A DNA stretch of 64,000 nucleotides from Breviolum minutum Mf 1.05b.01 (taxonomy: Eukaryota; Sar; Dinophyceae; Suessiales; Symbiodiniaceae), in assembly GCA_000507305.1 (NCBI GenBank), contig DF239784.1, positions 62,001 to 126,000 on the forward strand, in the 5' to 3' direction. Each line of letters starts with the position of its first letter. The first letter of the stretch is position 1. Positions 32,531 through 45,138 of this stretch are shown here, one piece after another. The notes beneath the pieces were generated by a model, which saw nothing but the letters and a program-made list of their open reading frames with translations, made no database searches and was not told the DNA's origin. Both the position numbers and the translations under genes were made by a program.

Positions 32531-32921
32531 AATCCTATGGAAAAAAGTCATAAAACCCTGAAATACAGACATTTTTTTTTGGGAGAATTCATTCCCTTAC
32601 TAAATCAACCAATCTTTGGGGCTTGAAGTTTGGCGTTTTGGGGGCATTTTTTCCTAGGTTTTTTGGGCTGCGGAGCAACCTGTTGTTGGAGGGTGGTTTT
32701 TGGATCCGTTTTGTGTCTTTCTCAAGGATTTTTTTTGTTGATCGCAAGAAACGGGAAAAAAGAAGCAGTGAAATCCAAAGGTTTGGGTTTTGTGGGCCTG
32801 GGTTATGAAGTGCCCACAACTTCTGCTAAAAGTACGTGACCGCTCCTTGGGTGAGTCTAAATGATATTGAGTCAATTCACTAAATACAGCTTGGGTCCAA
32901 ACCACCAGCGACCAAGTTTTA

Positions 32922-33041
32922 CTAGTTGGTGGTTTCTAGTTGTGCCAACCCATCTGAAAAAATATGCGCACCGTCAAATTGGATCATGGGCCCCCAAATA
33001 AGGGTGAAAATCCCAAATATATTTGAGTTACCACCACCCAG
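32922..33041. repeat. PAL-A palindrome copy 6
   Basis: Left end CTAGTTGGTGGTTTCTAG with a short insertion; right end GAGTTACCACCACCCAG. Confidence 0.65.
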
Positions 33042-33104
33042 TAGGAGTTTGGTTTCTTCACTTCCCACCTGACACCTCTCCACCCCAAAAAAACCTCCAA
33101 AAAA

Positions 33105-33209
33105 CTGGTTGGTGGTTGAACCAACCCATTTGAAAAATATTAGCCATAAAATGGGAATCTTCCCCAAGTAGGGATGAACATAACAAATATTTGAGTTGCC
33201 ACCACCCAG
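33105..33209. repeat. PAL-A palindrome copy 7
   Basis: Ends CTGGTTGGTGGTTGAACCAA and GAGTTGCCACCACCCAG, only 63 bp after copy 6 and in the same orientation. AAAAA stands on both sides. Confidence 0.7.
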
Positions 33210-33486
33210 AAAAACACACAACGACGGATGCGTAACCCGAAGAAACCTCTCACAACCTTAGGAGTCCTGGGTAAACTAAAACTTCGATTTTCGCTGCGGA
33301 TCGAAGCGGATCGAACCCAACAGGGTTTAATCAGTGCAGTGAAAACCCTTCCAGTTTTTTGGCAAATCCTGTTGGAACGGAACCCTACCATTAAAAAAAA
33401 AAGAACCCATGTAACTTGTAACCATCATGTAGCCAAGACACATCAACATCACTCTCACTTTCTTGCTCCCATGTCAATCCGACATG

Positions 33487-33738
33487 ATCTGGAAGCACTT
33501 GGCAGTTGCTACTCATCAGGTCCGACAAACGCGAAACGCCAACGTCTCCGCCCACTTGGCAGGTTGGTCTCAGAACACAAAAAATAACACGGTCCACTGA
33601 CCTTGGATGTCCCAAATTGGTAAATGGTTAGGATCAATGGGTTATTTCACCTACTTAAACAATGGGGTGGGTTTTCCTTGGGGTTAAAAACCCACTGATA
33701 TACTCACCTTTTTATCCTAACTTCCTGGGATATCCAAG
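33487..33738. repeat. Dispersed direct repeat, unit 2 (includes PAL-C copy 8 at 33602-33738)
   Basis: Repeats GCACTTGGCAGTTGCTACTC, GGCAGGTTGGTCTCAGAACA and CACGGTCCACTGACCTTGG of unit 1. The middle part differs: a CCGACAAACGCG insertion replaces the GCCAACTGCCAACTGCC of unit 1. Confidence 0.75.
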
Positions 33739-34306
33739 TATGATCAGGGGGAGATTGATTCCGTGGGGGTTTTGGTGGATGGATCGAAGACCAGTTTATA
33801 CTGTGCTGTCTAGCAGTGCGATTGTTTTTTGTGGTAGAAACAAGACAAATGTGCCGAATGTATGGATGATTTAGCTACATTAGTTGAACCATGCCGGTTA
33901 GCATAAGAGTCTATTTTGGGCGGATACTTAGAGGTTCTAAATGGACACAGTCAGTTGGAGCACTACTTGGATTTGCTTGTTCGATGCTTAGTGTCATGGT
34001 GATTATGGTGATTTACCATGGTACAAAGTGGTCAACAAAAATCACCAACTAAACAAATCCAAGAAATTGATACTTGAGCAAAAAAAAACTCATACTTTCC
34101 ATTGTACTGGTTGTTGAAAAAGGATCCTTATATTGGCGTTTTGAAAATCCCGGGGTATAACTGAGTAGTCAAATGGCCCCATTTTTCGGAAAGTCTCCCA
34201 CCACTTCGTACGGGATTTTTCTGGTCGAAAACCAAGATATCGGCGAATCGGATTCTTTGAGCCCGATAATGATGCGAGAGGAGTTCTTGAGATTGAATGA
34301 TGTTTT

Positions 34307-34420
34307 TACACCCCTGAAGTTTAACATGGTTCACCTGAACAATCAGCCACTGATTTTAAGGAGATGAACCTGACTTGGAAATCATCATTTTGAGGTTCCA
34401 TGTTAAACTCTGGGGGTGTA
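34307..34420. repeat. PAL-E palindrome copy 5
   Basis: Ends TACACCCCTGAAGTTTAACA and TGTTAAACTCTGGGGGTGTA, a good inverted repeat. Confidence 0.75.
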
Positions 34421-34788
34421 TCTGTTTTTTTTCTTCATCCCGGAAACGAACATCAACGTTAACTATATAAACACGTTTGTTTTCCGGGCAGCTTGCCACT
34501 GAAAGTGGAGCATTCCGATATTAGGATGTTGAGTTGCAAAGTTGTTTCAAACAAATTCAGCATTTCAACAACTTGCAAATGAAAAACATCTTGAAGTTTC
34601 AACAAATAGATCTTTAAAATATGTATGATGCTATTGGAATAGTTTCTCCTTGTTTTCCTTCTGTGTTGGGAATCAGAACCAAATAGTTTTAAGGGAAATC
34701 TTGAGTGTATCTCTGTCGCAGAAGAAGAAATTTCCTGGAAAGTACAGATCGATAAAAGGGCCCACATCAGAAAAAACAATGAGAACCA

Positions 34789-34853
34789 ATCTAGTTTGTG
34801 GTTTCAAGGCATTTGAAAGACATTTGTCAAATTGCACCATTTCCTCATATTAG
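34789..34853. repeat. PAL-A remnant
   Basis: CTAGTTTGTGGTTTCAAGGC followed by TTGTCAAATTGCACCATTTCC; the right half is lost. Confidence 0.45.
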
Positions 34854-35152
34854 TTCATAAACATTTGAAAGAACATCTCTTTGATCGATTCTTCACTATG
34901 GGGGCCCCGTGCAAGCCCGACAGGGTGACTTTCCCAGCGACGGAAGGAAGAAACACGGAAAAACAATACAAAAAATGGGCCCCGTCACCGGTTCCAAATG
35001 AGGGTTACAGTATTTCACCCCAGTTGACCCCATTGATTTTCGGTTATTCATAAGGGTTATTTTACTCCGTTTGTACGATCGTAGAAACGCCCATTGAAGG
35101 TATCTGCAAACCACCCAGGATGCACTCGTCACCATCGGAGCTAGTACACTTT

Positions 35153-35400
35153 TTAGTAGCAAATCGCGTATAAACAGTCATTCGCCACATTTACTGGGTG
35201 GGGTGTAGATCCAAAGTTTTTGAGATGTTGCATGGATCTACCTACATGTTTGGCTTCTTGGCACATCGCCTCAAAAATAGTGGTAGTGTTCCTGGAAGTC
35301 GTCGACATTTCCACACAGCCAGGCCGCATGAAAGGGAATCTTTGCTTCGATTTGCTTGGATAAATCATGTTCTCCCAAATAGTGGTTTTTCATGGTGATT
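35153..35400 (-). CDS. Possible minus-strand exon region, unresolved
   Basis: Around 35280-35350 one minus-strand frame reads KIPFHAAWLCGNVDDFQEHY and another reads RPGCVEMSTTSRNTTTIFEA. Both look more protein-like than average intron DNA, but no clean splice pair was found. The exact exon lies within these coordinates, if it is real. Confidence 0.2.
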
Positions 35401-35558
35401 TCCAATGGTAGAATGTGAAAAATATCACCAACTCAACAAATTGACAAATCCAAGTTTGCCAGAATCTACTTTGTGGTGTTCCACGTTCTCCACTGAAGAG
35501 GGAATTAAAAGTGTCGTCCCAGTGCCTGATTTCATTGAACGAAGATAGCTACTGATTA

Positions 35559-35664
35559 CTGGGATGTCCATGGTAGCCCTATATAAGTAGGTTGGATACG
35601 TCCCGTAAGTAGGTGAAATAACCAACTTACAAACTAGTTACGATCACTTCCAGCCGGCCACCCT
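35559..35664. repeat. PAL-H repeat copy 3
   Basis: GGGATGTCCATGGTAGCCCT, TTGGATACGTCCCGTAAGTA, then ACGATCACTTCCAGCCGGCC. Confidence 0.6.
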
Positions 35665-35706
35665 GGTAAAAACGGAAACCACGGTGAAAGTGGATATTGA
35701 GGGAAT

Positions 35707-35864
35707 ACTTGGAGGATGGGCCCTCCATTTTGGATACCGTGGTTGGCTAAGGGGGTAAACCAAGCCATTTGTAACTATAGACGACCAACCCCAGCGCTTA
35801 GGGGACTTAGTAACCATAGGCCAATGAACCACTGAAACACTTCATGTGATTTATCTTCCAAGTA
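35707..35864. repeat. PAL-D palindrome copy 4
   Basis: Left end ACTTGGAGGATGGGCCCTCC; right end GTGATTTATCTTCCAAGTA; more diverged than copies 1 and 2. Confidence 0.55.
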
Positions 35865-35932
35865 AGACACATCTTCTTCAAACTCTCAACCCCTGTGAAC
35901 TGCGCTGCGATCAAAACCCTTATGACATTCCA

Positions 35933-36033
35933 TTGAATCCTGATTGGTTTATAGGGACTCCTGATATTGGCTTATTATAATCCCCATACAATCGGGTAGT
36001 TTGTCATCCCCATATATCAACCAACCAACCAGG
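35933..36033. repeat. PAL-F repeat copy 4
   Basis: Left GATTGGTTTATAGGGACTCC, right ATATCAACCAACCAACCAGG. Confidence 0.6.
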
Positions 36034-36164
36034 GTGAAATGAACACTGCTCATGTCGTGACGACCCCCCTTGGTTTATTTGGAAGGCGCCTGCAGCAACA
36101 CATCATGGCCATCGGAGAAGATGACCTTTTGGCACTTGCCAACAAATAGTCAATCTCACCAAAT

Positions 36165-36268
36165 GGATGTTTCCGAAAATAGTGGTACCCCCAAATCATC
36201 CATTTTAATAGGGTTTTCCATTATAAACCATCCATTTTGGGGTACCCCTAATTTTTGGAAACACCCGT
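36165..36268. repeat. PAL-B palindrome copy 4
   Basis: Left TGGATGTTTCCGAAAATAGT, centre TTTTAATAGGGTTTTCC, right CCTAATTTTTGGAAACACCC. Confidence 0.8.
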
Positions 36269-36887
36269 ATCACCCCCCGGGGTGTCATGTATGTTAATTC
36301 CTTTGCGGATCCGGGGCTAAGAAGATTTCGGTTTTTTTTCCGAAAAACTAGAAGGTTCCCCCTGAAGAACAACACGGAACACAATAGTGATGGTATGGAA
36401 GATGATTTTCCTTTTGTGATAGTTAGGTAGAACATCACTTGATGACTTGATGACTTGATGACGTACTTCAAAAGTTAAAGTGTTTGAAACACCTTCATAG
36501 AAGCTATTAATATCCCTAGGGATCCAATCACCTTCTGAGAACCTTTCATGGAACCTAAATACATTTCTGAGGAGGTGATTATACACCCCAATCATGATCT
36601 GACAAGGTGATTGGATCATTAGGGTATAACTGGTAGTTTCAACCCATTTGAACTTATCTTCGTCAAATTGGATCATTTCGTCAAGCAGGGGTGAAACTAA
36701 AACATGTTTGAAGTTTCATGTAGCCCCCTGAAAAGCTACCTTCCCAACAGGAAGGCAGTTTTCCAACCATTTTCAGGGGCGAGCTGTTAAACTTTGGGAG
36801 TGTTGTATATGGATTCGGCTTACTTAAGGAAATGCCCCCAGCAAAAACAGCATTTTCCAGGTATATCTCGTACCTGGGTTGGATGTG

Positions 36888-37026
36888 TACTTGGATGATG
36901 GGCTCCCAGGACTTGAATGTTTCAGTGGTTTTTGGCCCATTTGGAAGGGGTCCAATCCAGCCCCATCCTTAGGGACTCACCGAACCATGGGCCAATTAAC
37001 CACTGAAACTATCTGACCACCAAGTA
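36888..37026. repeat. PAL-D palindrome copy 5
   Basis: Left TACTTGGATGATGGGCTCCC, right CTATCTGACCACCAAGTA, with inner inverted parts TTTCAGTGGTTTTTGGCCC and GGGCCAATTAACCACTGAAA. Confidence 0.6.
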
Positions 37027-37920
37027 CCTGCAGATTCTAGTGCTTGGTTCTTCAAGATGCCTAGCGCCGCAAGAACTACCTATAGAGACATTTCTGGGTC
37101 TCGGGGTTTTTTTCCTGGAACCGAATGCTACTGGTTAGCTGTATTCATTCCCTTTTTTCAACGAAGTTTCGGATTTTTTGCGACGTTTTTTTAAGGGCCC
37201 CAGGCTCCAAAATTTTCGCCGCCCTTCCAGAATCAAAAAAGTAGGTTACCCTCCAGGGAATTAATATATCCCACCTTGGGAAAAGGAAACTCATCTTCAA
37301 AACTGCCTTGGAGAGGGATATGTTAGTTCCCAGGAGGTTCCTCCAATTGCCAACAAAAATAGGTTTCCTATCAACAACTCATCGGTTTTCCATCACAAAA
37401 CTGATGTATTTACCCTGCAAATTTACCCAACAAAATATCAGCCCTCCATGTAGGTAAAAACACCATTCCTATGGAACCGAGGACAGGGAGAGCCAAAACC
37501 TCTGACAACAAAAACCAGGAGCAGAAACGTCCGGCAAGCAAAGGGTTTTCTGGGAATGCTGAGGAATTTCTCAACGGGTAACGTCTTCCATACTATGGGT
37601 AAAAAAGATGAACCTGAAAATATCTGGCGAAAAAAATCAATAAAAAATTCTTAGGAAATTGTCGAAGCTCTATTTTCCCTTCCTAAAGACCTATTTCTCC
37701 GTACATATCAAGGACACGCATGTTGGAACAGCCATGGACCCCTCCCACCCAGAAAGTAAGGCCTTATTACCTAAGGGATTCTGAAACACCATTGTTCCTT
37801 AACGTCATGGCCATATCATGGGGTTTATTTCTTTGGGAGAGCGTAGCTTTGGCAGGGTGCCCCTTAGATTCCCATGAATGAACATTCACTTACCCTTACA
37901 TCTTCCTCGTTTCATCTTGC

Positions 37921-37980
37921 AGCCACGTCTACGATGTCGTCCTCATGGATACGACCCTTCATCACCTCATACTCCAAGAC
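37921..37980 (-). CDS. Putative 60-nt exon on the minus strand
   Basis: The minus-strand acceptor tttttgtcgtcag precedes 37980; after 37921 a GC donor (GCAAGATG) is possible. Exactly 20 codons read VLEYEVMKGRIHEDDIVDVA. High coding-like composition and phase 0 support it; the function is unknown. Confidence 0.45.
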
Positions 37981-39461
37981 CTGACGACAAAAACTGTTTG
38001 TCCAATGAATCCTGGAATCTAAACTTTCATTACTTTCCATGTAAGAAGGGATGGTCAACCGCAATAGTAGGGGCAACAAAAATGCCCAAAAGGTAAGGGG
38101 GGCCCCCCCTCGTTCACGTTTTGGATACGTGGACTTGTAACTACCAGTATCAACCCATTTACAACTGGAGTCATTGGTGATTGGCCAACGGTTATTGGAT
38201 TTTTACCTTACCACTTGGGGGGGGGTCCAATACTGAAATCACCTAGATGGGGCGTTCAATTCAACCCCATCTGGAGGGTATGGATTCAGGCCCTCTACTG
38301 TGGCATCATAACCCCCAAGTTCTTTAGGGTAAAAATTAAAAAACGAAAGCATCACCTAGTATCATCTAGGGATTTATTCCAAATAGAGGTACCCAAAATG
38401 ACCGTAGGTTAGATACCTAAATGATCATAACGGTAAGAATCCCTGAGACTGTTTGCTTCTCTGGTGTAATGCTTAACAATCTGCCAAAGGCAAGCAAACA
38501 CCAGAATTTATGCATGAAACAATGCTGCATTTCACATGTAGTGACTCAAAACCCGCACGATCAACTCAAATGGGCTCAGAGTATAAGGGACTACGCAAGA
38601 TGTGTCATAGTGGCATAGTAGATAGCAGGATTTGGATCCAATAAAAGGTTTTTGGCAAGAAACAAAACACTAAAACATTCTGAAACCAAGAGTTTCTCAG
38701 AAAAACAAATATCGTATTGATTGAGATTTGGTTCTTCCTTTTACCTTTCTCGCGTGGAAAAGAAAAGAAATCATAGCTATATCTTGGGGATTACCAAAAC
38801 CATGTGACAGTGAGTAAATATTCTATTCTTATGCAGGGAACCCTTTTAACCTTCAAAATTTCCACTGTTACAATGTCTTTTCAAGGCCCAACATACACCC
38901 AATAGAAGAAGCGAAAACTTCACTCACACCCAATGATCCCACTTATGGATTATCCCTGTCAACGTGAGGTTCTCAAAAAAAAACCAACGAGTTTCCTACC
39001 AAACAAACGAAGGGGATCCAAATGCAATTTCACGGAAGTTGGTTGTAAGCAGTTATAGACTTTGGGACTTGGAACCTGATACAGCCATGCATGATAGGTA
39101 GGGTAAAATAACTACACTTGTAGGGGGTTGCCATTGATATGGCCATAGGGTAAGTTATACCTTCATTTATACCTGAAACCTGATGGCCATCCATTTATTT
39201 CAGTGGTTGGCTATCAATTGGATGATTTTTGTCCAATCTTTACCATGGAAAAAGGCTTGGACATCACCATTTCCATCCATCAAAAAAAACTGCTTGGCTC
39301 TGGAGTGAAACGAGTGAAACGCAGGCCGCGACAAAGTTATCTTCTCAGCCTGGCGCACACACCCAACACCAACGAACAGAAGCAAAGCAATACAAAAAAA
39401 CGAAAGTCACGAAAGTCACTGCAAGAGAGAAGAAAATGATGCAACCAAAAAAACAATCTTC

Positions 39462-39552
39462 CAATATCGTCATCTCCGCCTTCGCCGCAAGAGCTGCTGC
39501 AGGCACCCATACCCTCAAACAGCTTCCTGACGCCCTCCTTCACCTCCAGCTC
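39462..39552 (-). CDS. Putative exon on the minus strand, Cys/Gly/Asp-rich end
   Basis: The minus-strand acceptor gatgttctaag precedes 39552. The frame reads ELEVKEGVRKLFEGMGACSS followed by SCGEGGDDDIG. The donor is unclear. A candidate preceding exon at about 39620-39712 reads VWPNAPPALPPYINGFISKG and ends at GT. Confidence 0.4.
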
Positions 39553-39904
39553 CTTAGAACATCGAAACCAGCACGCAAACATGTGGACCAACAACACGCA
39601 AACGTACAATGACAAAGCATTGCATCACGTGCTGAGGTTGCGACACCCTTGGATATGAAACCGTTGATATAGGGAGGCAATGCGGGAGGAGCATTGGGCC
39701 AGACCTGTGAGATGGTGATAAGCAACAAAGAATCGACAATGTGTAAGGATCCTAACTAAAGTGCTAAGTAAGCAGAGTTTCATACAAATTAAAGAAGAGG
39801 ATACAACCCAAACCAAAACTAAACTGAGCTAAACTCGCCTTCTCCCAGAAGCGAATGTCCTGCAGGTGTTTCACCAGAGAGCCTCCAAAGCGTTGTCAGA
39901 CCAC

Positions 39905-40110
39905 TTAACTCAAAAGAACATTGAAAGACTGATCCAGTTCAAAGACAAAACGAGCCATGCCATAAGATACAGACTTCAACCAAACCCAAGTCAGCTGAGC
40001 ATCTGGCCCGTTTCCTCCAGCAGCTGCCTCGTCAGGGTCTGATCCATCTCGAGTACCTGCATCGATTGCGCTAGCGAACATGCAAAACACGCAAAACATC
40101 AAGACAACGC
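39905..40110 (-). CDS. Putative C-terminal exon on the minus strand, frame ambiguous
   Basis: One frame runs from MFASAIDAGTRDGSDPDEAA through GNGPDAQLTWVWLKSVSYGM to a stop near 39905. A second, entered through the acceptor atcgatgcag at about 40050, gives VLEMDQTLTRQLLEETGQML and a stop. Both are protein-like, so this is probably a real gene end, but I cannot choose the frame. Confidence 0.3.
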
Positions 40111-40972
40111 GCCCCAAACAAAACATGCAAAACATGCAAAACGTGAACCCGACGCTGAGGAAACAACGAATCGTTGTAAACACTTGGGGCCCCGACAGTA
40201 ATTGCCAAGCAGAAAAAAGCGACCAACAGGAGGAGGAAAGATGGATGCCAGTCGATATAAAAATCTCCAAAAGATAAAGAATGAAAATGACTGCCATGGA
40301 ATTGCTATGTATCCATCTTTCTTTTTGTCGTATTGTCTTCAGAATCAAATGATAAATTGACAACCTACTGAACGATGCTTCTTGTTGCTTCCCAAGCGGA
40401 TGATTCCATGGGTTTAGTCCGTTGCAAAATCTTAGGCAACTACGATTCCGAGTAGTTAATAAACTTTGTAGTTGTACCAAATGAATATGTGAAATAATAA
40501 TTGTTATTAGAATTTACAACATTTTGCGAAAAAAAAACTAGATTCGTAAATAGATAATTATTCTTGATGGTTTTTTGGTCTTTAGTGTGTTCGAAGTCAT
40601 GTTCAATCTTTGTCGCAAGATTTTAGCTTGAACCTCTGGGGTCAGTCAAGTCACCATGCACAGACACGTGGACGTGTTCATCCAAATGCAAAACGCAAAA
40701 CTCATGACGACAAGCAATCAAATTTCAAAATTCCATTTCCAAGCACAAGAAGACCAAGAGCGCAATCAACACAAAAGGAAGAACCACGGGAGTACCTGTT
40801 AGCCTCTAGAGTCTAGACACGACCAACGAAACTCAGTCTTTTGCAATACTACCTACACCACAGTGGCTCGTTCTGAGGGCCCAACTTGCACTAGAGGACC
40901 CGGCCGCAGGTGAAAGTGGTACCTACGCCATCAGCCATCAGAAGGTCAGAAAAATCATATAAGAATTCATTG

Positions 40973-41095
40973 GAAAGATTTGTCAGTGACCTCGCCTTCT
41001 TTGTTGGCTTTGGTAACAAACGCTTTGCCATACTTGGTTTTGGCATTTTGTCCTGATTTAGCCGGTGGCGGTGAAAGGACATCACCCTTCACATT
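40973..41095 (-). CDS. Putative exon on the minus strand, basic and Ala-rich
   Basis: The frame reads VKGDVLSPPPAKSGQNAKTK and YGKAFVTKANKEGEVTD. Composition is clearly coding-like. Splice borders are approximate. It may belong with the candidate at 41225-41300 (NAQAAKHAAKTPLLKPCFKA). Confidence 0.3.
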
Positions 41096-41584
41096 GGTGA
41101 GACGTTCAGTCAAATCTCACCAAGGAGCTACTCATTGAGAGCATAAGTCTCTGTACCAGCTTGTTTGATTTTTCAGATAAACAGTTATATACATTTACAT
41201 CCAGAAAGAAAATGAAACTGATCAAGGCAGCCTTGAAGCATGGCTTTAATAGCGGAGTTTTTGCAGCGTGCTTTGCTGCCTGCGCATTGGAGCAAACGTC
41301 AGGCAAGGGTACAAGGAAATTGTTTTAGACAGCCTGCAGAACACCCTGCCTCTTCCAAGCTCACTGCCTACGCTGCGCACACGACCCACTAGAAAAATGC
41401 AATATGTCTCAAATCATCAAAAAACAACTTGAAAACCCAAATGGGCCGCAGATTGGGTGTTTCGTGACGCAATGTAGGGCCCATGCATGGCACATAGCAA
41501 CAGCCAAATCCTCAGAATTCAAAAATCGTTTTGCAAATGAATGCAAAGAAAAGAACTGACCCAATGCAAAGACCACACAATACA

Positions 41585-41718
41585 TCAATGCTCAGGCATC
41601 ACTGTGCAGTAGCATGCGTGCAGGCGATGCATCTCGTCGTATCCAAATTCACTGGCACGCACAAATGCATGCGCATCGGATTCTTGCACAGCTGCGGCTG
41701 AAGCTTTCCCATCAGGAG
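41585..41718 (-). CDS. Putative last exon of another minus-strand gene
   Basis: After a minus-strand AG at 41719 a frame of 44 codons ends at TGA (41585): it contains PDGKASAAAVQESDAHAFVR and ASEFGYDEMHRLHACYCTVM. The same frame upstream (to about 41850) reads ESDPTDVSVNISPPKSLAPS but is separated by two stops within 15 nt, so an unresolved junction or a defect lies between. Confidence 0.35.
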
Positions 41719-42086
41719 CTCATGGACTCTATGACTCTTTGGTGCAAGATGGTGCAAGTGATTTTGGAGGTGAAATGTTGACGGAGACGTCGGTAGGGTC
41801 CGATTCTTGAAGTGGATCCAAGGGGGGCCTTCAAGTGTCCGAAGAATCGGCATTGACGAGGGCGGTTCATAGCGACGCGCTCTCCAGAAGCAAAGAAAAA
41901 TTGAAGATTTCCCCCCAAAATGATGGTAGCCTTTTCCAAATGTATCTCCGACTTCAAATTTATGGCTGTCATTTTGGAAAATCTTCCTGTTAATTTTCAA
42001 GAGGTAATATATTAAATAATCATCCATTTTTCCAACTCCTTTTTGTTTATATCAGGCAAGGTTATATTACACTTCAAGGGTATATC

Positions 42087-42176
42087 CCATACCATCCATG
42101 TATGATATATCTACTTACATTTGGTTGATTTTTAGGGTAAATGTAGGTAAATATAGCATACCTGGATGGTATGGGT
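42087..42176. repeat. PAL-G palindrome copy 3
   Basis: Ends ATACCATCCATGTATGATAT and ATACCTGGATGGTAT; arms TACTTACATTTGGTTG and GTAAATGTAGGTAAATA pair. The most regular hairpin of this family. Confidence 0.75.
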
Positions 42177-42590
42177 ATACTCATTTTTTGCTTCCCCTTT
42201 TTAAAAAAATCTCGCTCCCGACCCCCGACCCCCCCTACAGAGTTGAAACGCACCTCCTGTAGCATCAGGAACCTTGACCATTTGTCCAGAAATCTATCGG
42301 AGGATTTGAGGGAAAATTTGGGATGAACTTTTCCCAAATGCCGATGTTTACCCGCCTGGAAGTTCACGAATTTCCAAACATCGTACTTTTTTCCAACATA
42401 CTTCATTTTGTTTGATCACTTTATCAATTACACTATATGATGATGACCAAAAACATTGCATATTAAAGGATGGCTCTTAAGACTGCCGGCCGTCCACCTT
42501 TTGTCGCGGGAAACCCCTTCCTTCAAGGTGGCACCGACTTGGAGTGCAAGTCGACCGTTATTTCAATTGTCTTTTAGAAAAGATCATTAT

Positions 42591-42697
42591 ATGGGTGTTT
42601 CCAAAAATACTGGTATCCCCAAATCATCCATTTTGATAGGGTTTTCCATTATAAACCATCCATTTTGGGGTGCCCCTATTTTTGCAAACACCCATAT
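42591..42697. repeat. PAL-B palindrome copy 5
   Basis: Ends ATGGGTGTTTCCAAAAATAC and CTATTTTTGCAAACACCCAT with a perfect inner pair ATCCATTTTGATAGGG and ATAAACCATCCATTTTGG. Confidence 0.8.
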
Positions 42698-43432
42698 ACC
42701 TCTGGCCAAATGGAATCGTATTTCACCAACCATCCGATTCCCCTGAAATAGCCCGGGATTTCCTGAACGATTTGACCACCATTTGGGGGAAAAAGGAAAA
42801 GTGTGAGGTCGCGATGAAGTTTGATTGACCAGATTACTTTAGTGACGTGACTTTCAATCAACAAGTCCAAAGGGACTTTTTATTTTGATGGTCTTTGACA
42901 TTGACTTGCAGGGTAAACACATACCAGCATCTTCCAAAGGGTGCTGTTTGAACCCTAAGGGATGGTGTATGGGCACCCCTTATCATCTATTCAGCACCCC
43001 TTGGAAGATCCAGGTACACTTATGTTTGTAGACAAACATGTAAATACACATATGTCATATGTTGTATATTTGGCCTGGCACCCTTTGCTGCGACTGTGAA
43101 GGACAATGACTTATGACTTATTAGAGGGTTCCTGACTTTGTGGGACTGTTTTTTTTGGAGGGGTTGAATCACTCAAACCTACTGAATTTCCAGACTCGAG
43201 CCAAGTGTTGTCCCTCTTTTCTTTTTCGAATCATCGCAGGTTGTGGCCGGTTTTGAATGGTCACTTTCCAACAAAAAACCTTCCGCCATTTTCTTTTCAA
43301 ATACACTAGTAAGGCTGTATCATCATCCCCCAAAACACAACCACCATTTTTTGGACAAAAATGCTGGTTGACTTCGACTCTAGTGCTCAGTAAAATCAGT
43401 GCATCTCTGATCATACGAAAAACATTTCTTTG

Positions 43433-43530
43433 CTGGTTGGTGGTTTCAACCCATTTGAAAAATATTAGTCAAATTGGATCATTTCCCCAAGTAATGTTGA
43501 AAATAAAACATGTTTGCAACCACCACCTAG
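43433..43530. repeat. PAL-A palindrome copy 8
   Basis: Ends CTGGTTGGTGGTTTCAACCC and GCAACCACCACCTAG; TTTG flanks both sides (43429-43432 and 43531-43534). Confidence 0.8.
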
Positions 43531-44846
43531 TTTGAGTTATTCAAATGTCACTGCTGATATGCTGTGATGTTTTATACCCGACAGAGACTCCAACCCCGTC
43601 GATTTCTTCAAACAAAAAAAGTTGAAACCAAACATGCAACCTGACTTTACAAGTTCCCGGAAAACAACCGTGGCTATGCATTTCCGAATTTCCATCAACT
43701 TGAACCCCCTCAAAACCGGCAATCCAGTTGCCTAAAACAAAAAACATGGTACTTTCCTATGGTTTCCAGGTACAACTACAACTAATAAGTGGTTTCTGAG
43801 GAACACGAATCTCAGCCAAACATCCTCCCTCTTTCCATCCTCACCAAAGGGCGATTTTTTCTCCATGGGGAATCTAAGGGTATAGCCCACCCCTCGCAAA
43901 TGCCGCCCCGGCCGAAAAAAAAACCTAAGGCCTTCAACCTTGAACAATCTTGAACACCATATGAACATCAGTATACCCCATTAACAACCCATGAAACCCT
44001 TATATAATCCCTTTAAAATAAGGCCAAGGGCCGGCGATTTCTTGGGGGGGAGAAACTAAACCGCTATTTTTTCATTGGCCCCGGAGATTTTCCTGAAGAG
44101 AATACCTGCCAAGGAACTTCAAGGTCGGTGAATGACTGTGGATCAATATATAACCAGGCCTGGCCATTCAAAGGAAATGACTGCTGTCAGAGATGGTTTT
44201 TTTTGTGACGTTTTTTTTTTTGAATGGATGGAGATTCCTAGATTCCAGTCGATTTTTTTCATGGGTTTTTTGGTTCCATTGGTATAAATGAATCTAGGTA
44301 CTAAACATACCAGAGTCATATGAAATTACCGTATCCTTTGAAGCCAAAACTGTTTTTTTTTCATAATTGGATGGGACTGGTGGGGGTTTCGAAAACATTT
44401 TCCCAGCATTTGGCGGGAATACCTGGGGAACCCTAAACAACCAATTTTCTTAATGAATGGACATGGTGTTTTCCACCTCATATTTCATTAACAATGATTT
44501 GGAAACCATTCAACTGATAGCCGACCATGTTAAAAATCGTGGCATCTTTCAGGGAACCCAGGCAGTGTTCCAAGAAGATGCCGAAAACGTGGCAAAAAAG
44601 TGTTCAAATCACCCAAGTTGGGACCTATTTGCTTAGAAAGTGGAAGATTAGTTGATGATGTCGATGAGTCAAAAACATGATTTATCAACTTCGATTTTTG
44701 ATTTCGTTCAGCTTTTGGCGACCGGCAAAAAGTTCCAATCAAACATAAACAAATATGGTGAACAATCTCATCATCAGATGGCAGTTTTTCCAGATCCCTC
44801 CTCCAAATGCACCAAACAAACACATCATCTGGGCAATGTATTATAA

Positions 44847-44955
44847 ATGGGTGTTTCCGAAAATAGTGGCACCCCCAAATTATCCATTTTAATAGGGTTA
44901 TCCATTATTTTCACCATCCATTTTGGGGGAAACACCCCAATTTTTGGAAACAACC
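44847..44955. repeat. PAL-B palindrome copy 6
   Basis: Ends ATGGGTGTTTCCGAAAATAG and CAATTTTTGGAAACAACC. Confidence 0.75.
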
Positions 44956-45138
44956 AAATCCTTAACCTGAAAATTTTCGGTCATTTTGGGGTCCGGATTC
45001 CCTTAAAATGGCGGTTGGGGAATTCGTTTCCACCCGCCGGGAGTTTGGTCGACATCATCGACCAAGTCAATGGTTCGGGTCATAAACTGAGATCTGAAAC
45101 ATCCATAACAAAAAATCATCATCACAACAACACAAATA

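Larger units (their letters stand above)
32337..37920. other. Intron or intergenic region with many repeats
   Basis: Holds PAL-A, B, D, E, F, G and H copies. A short minus-strand frame at about 36090-36140 (CQKVIFSDGHDVLLQ) and a plus-strand one in the same place (RLQQHIMAIGEDDLLALANK then stop) are equally plausible, so neither is called. Confidence 0.35.
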
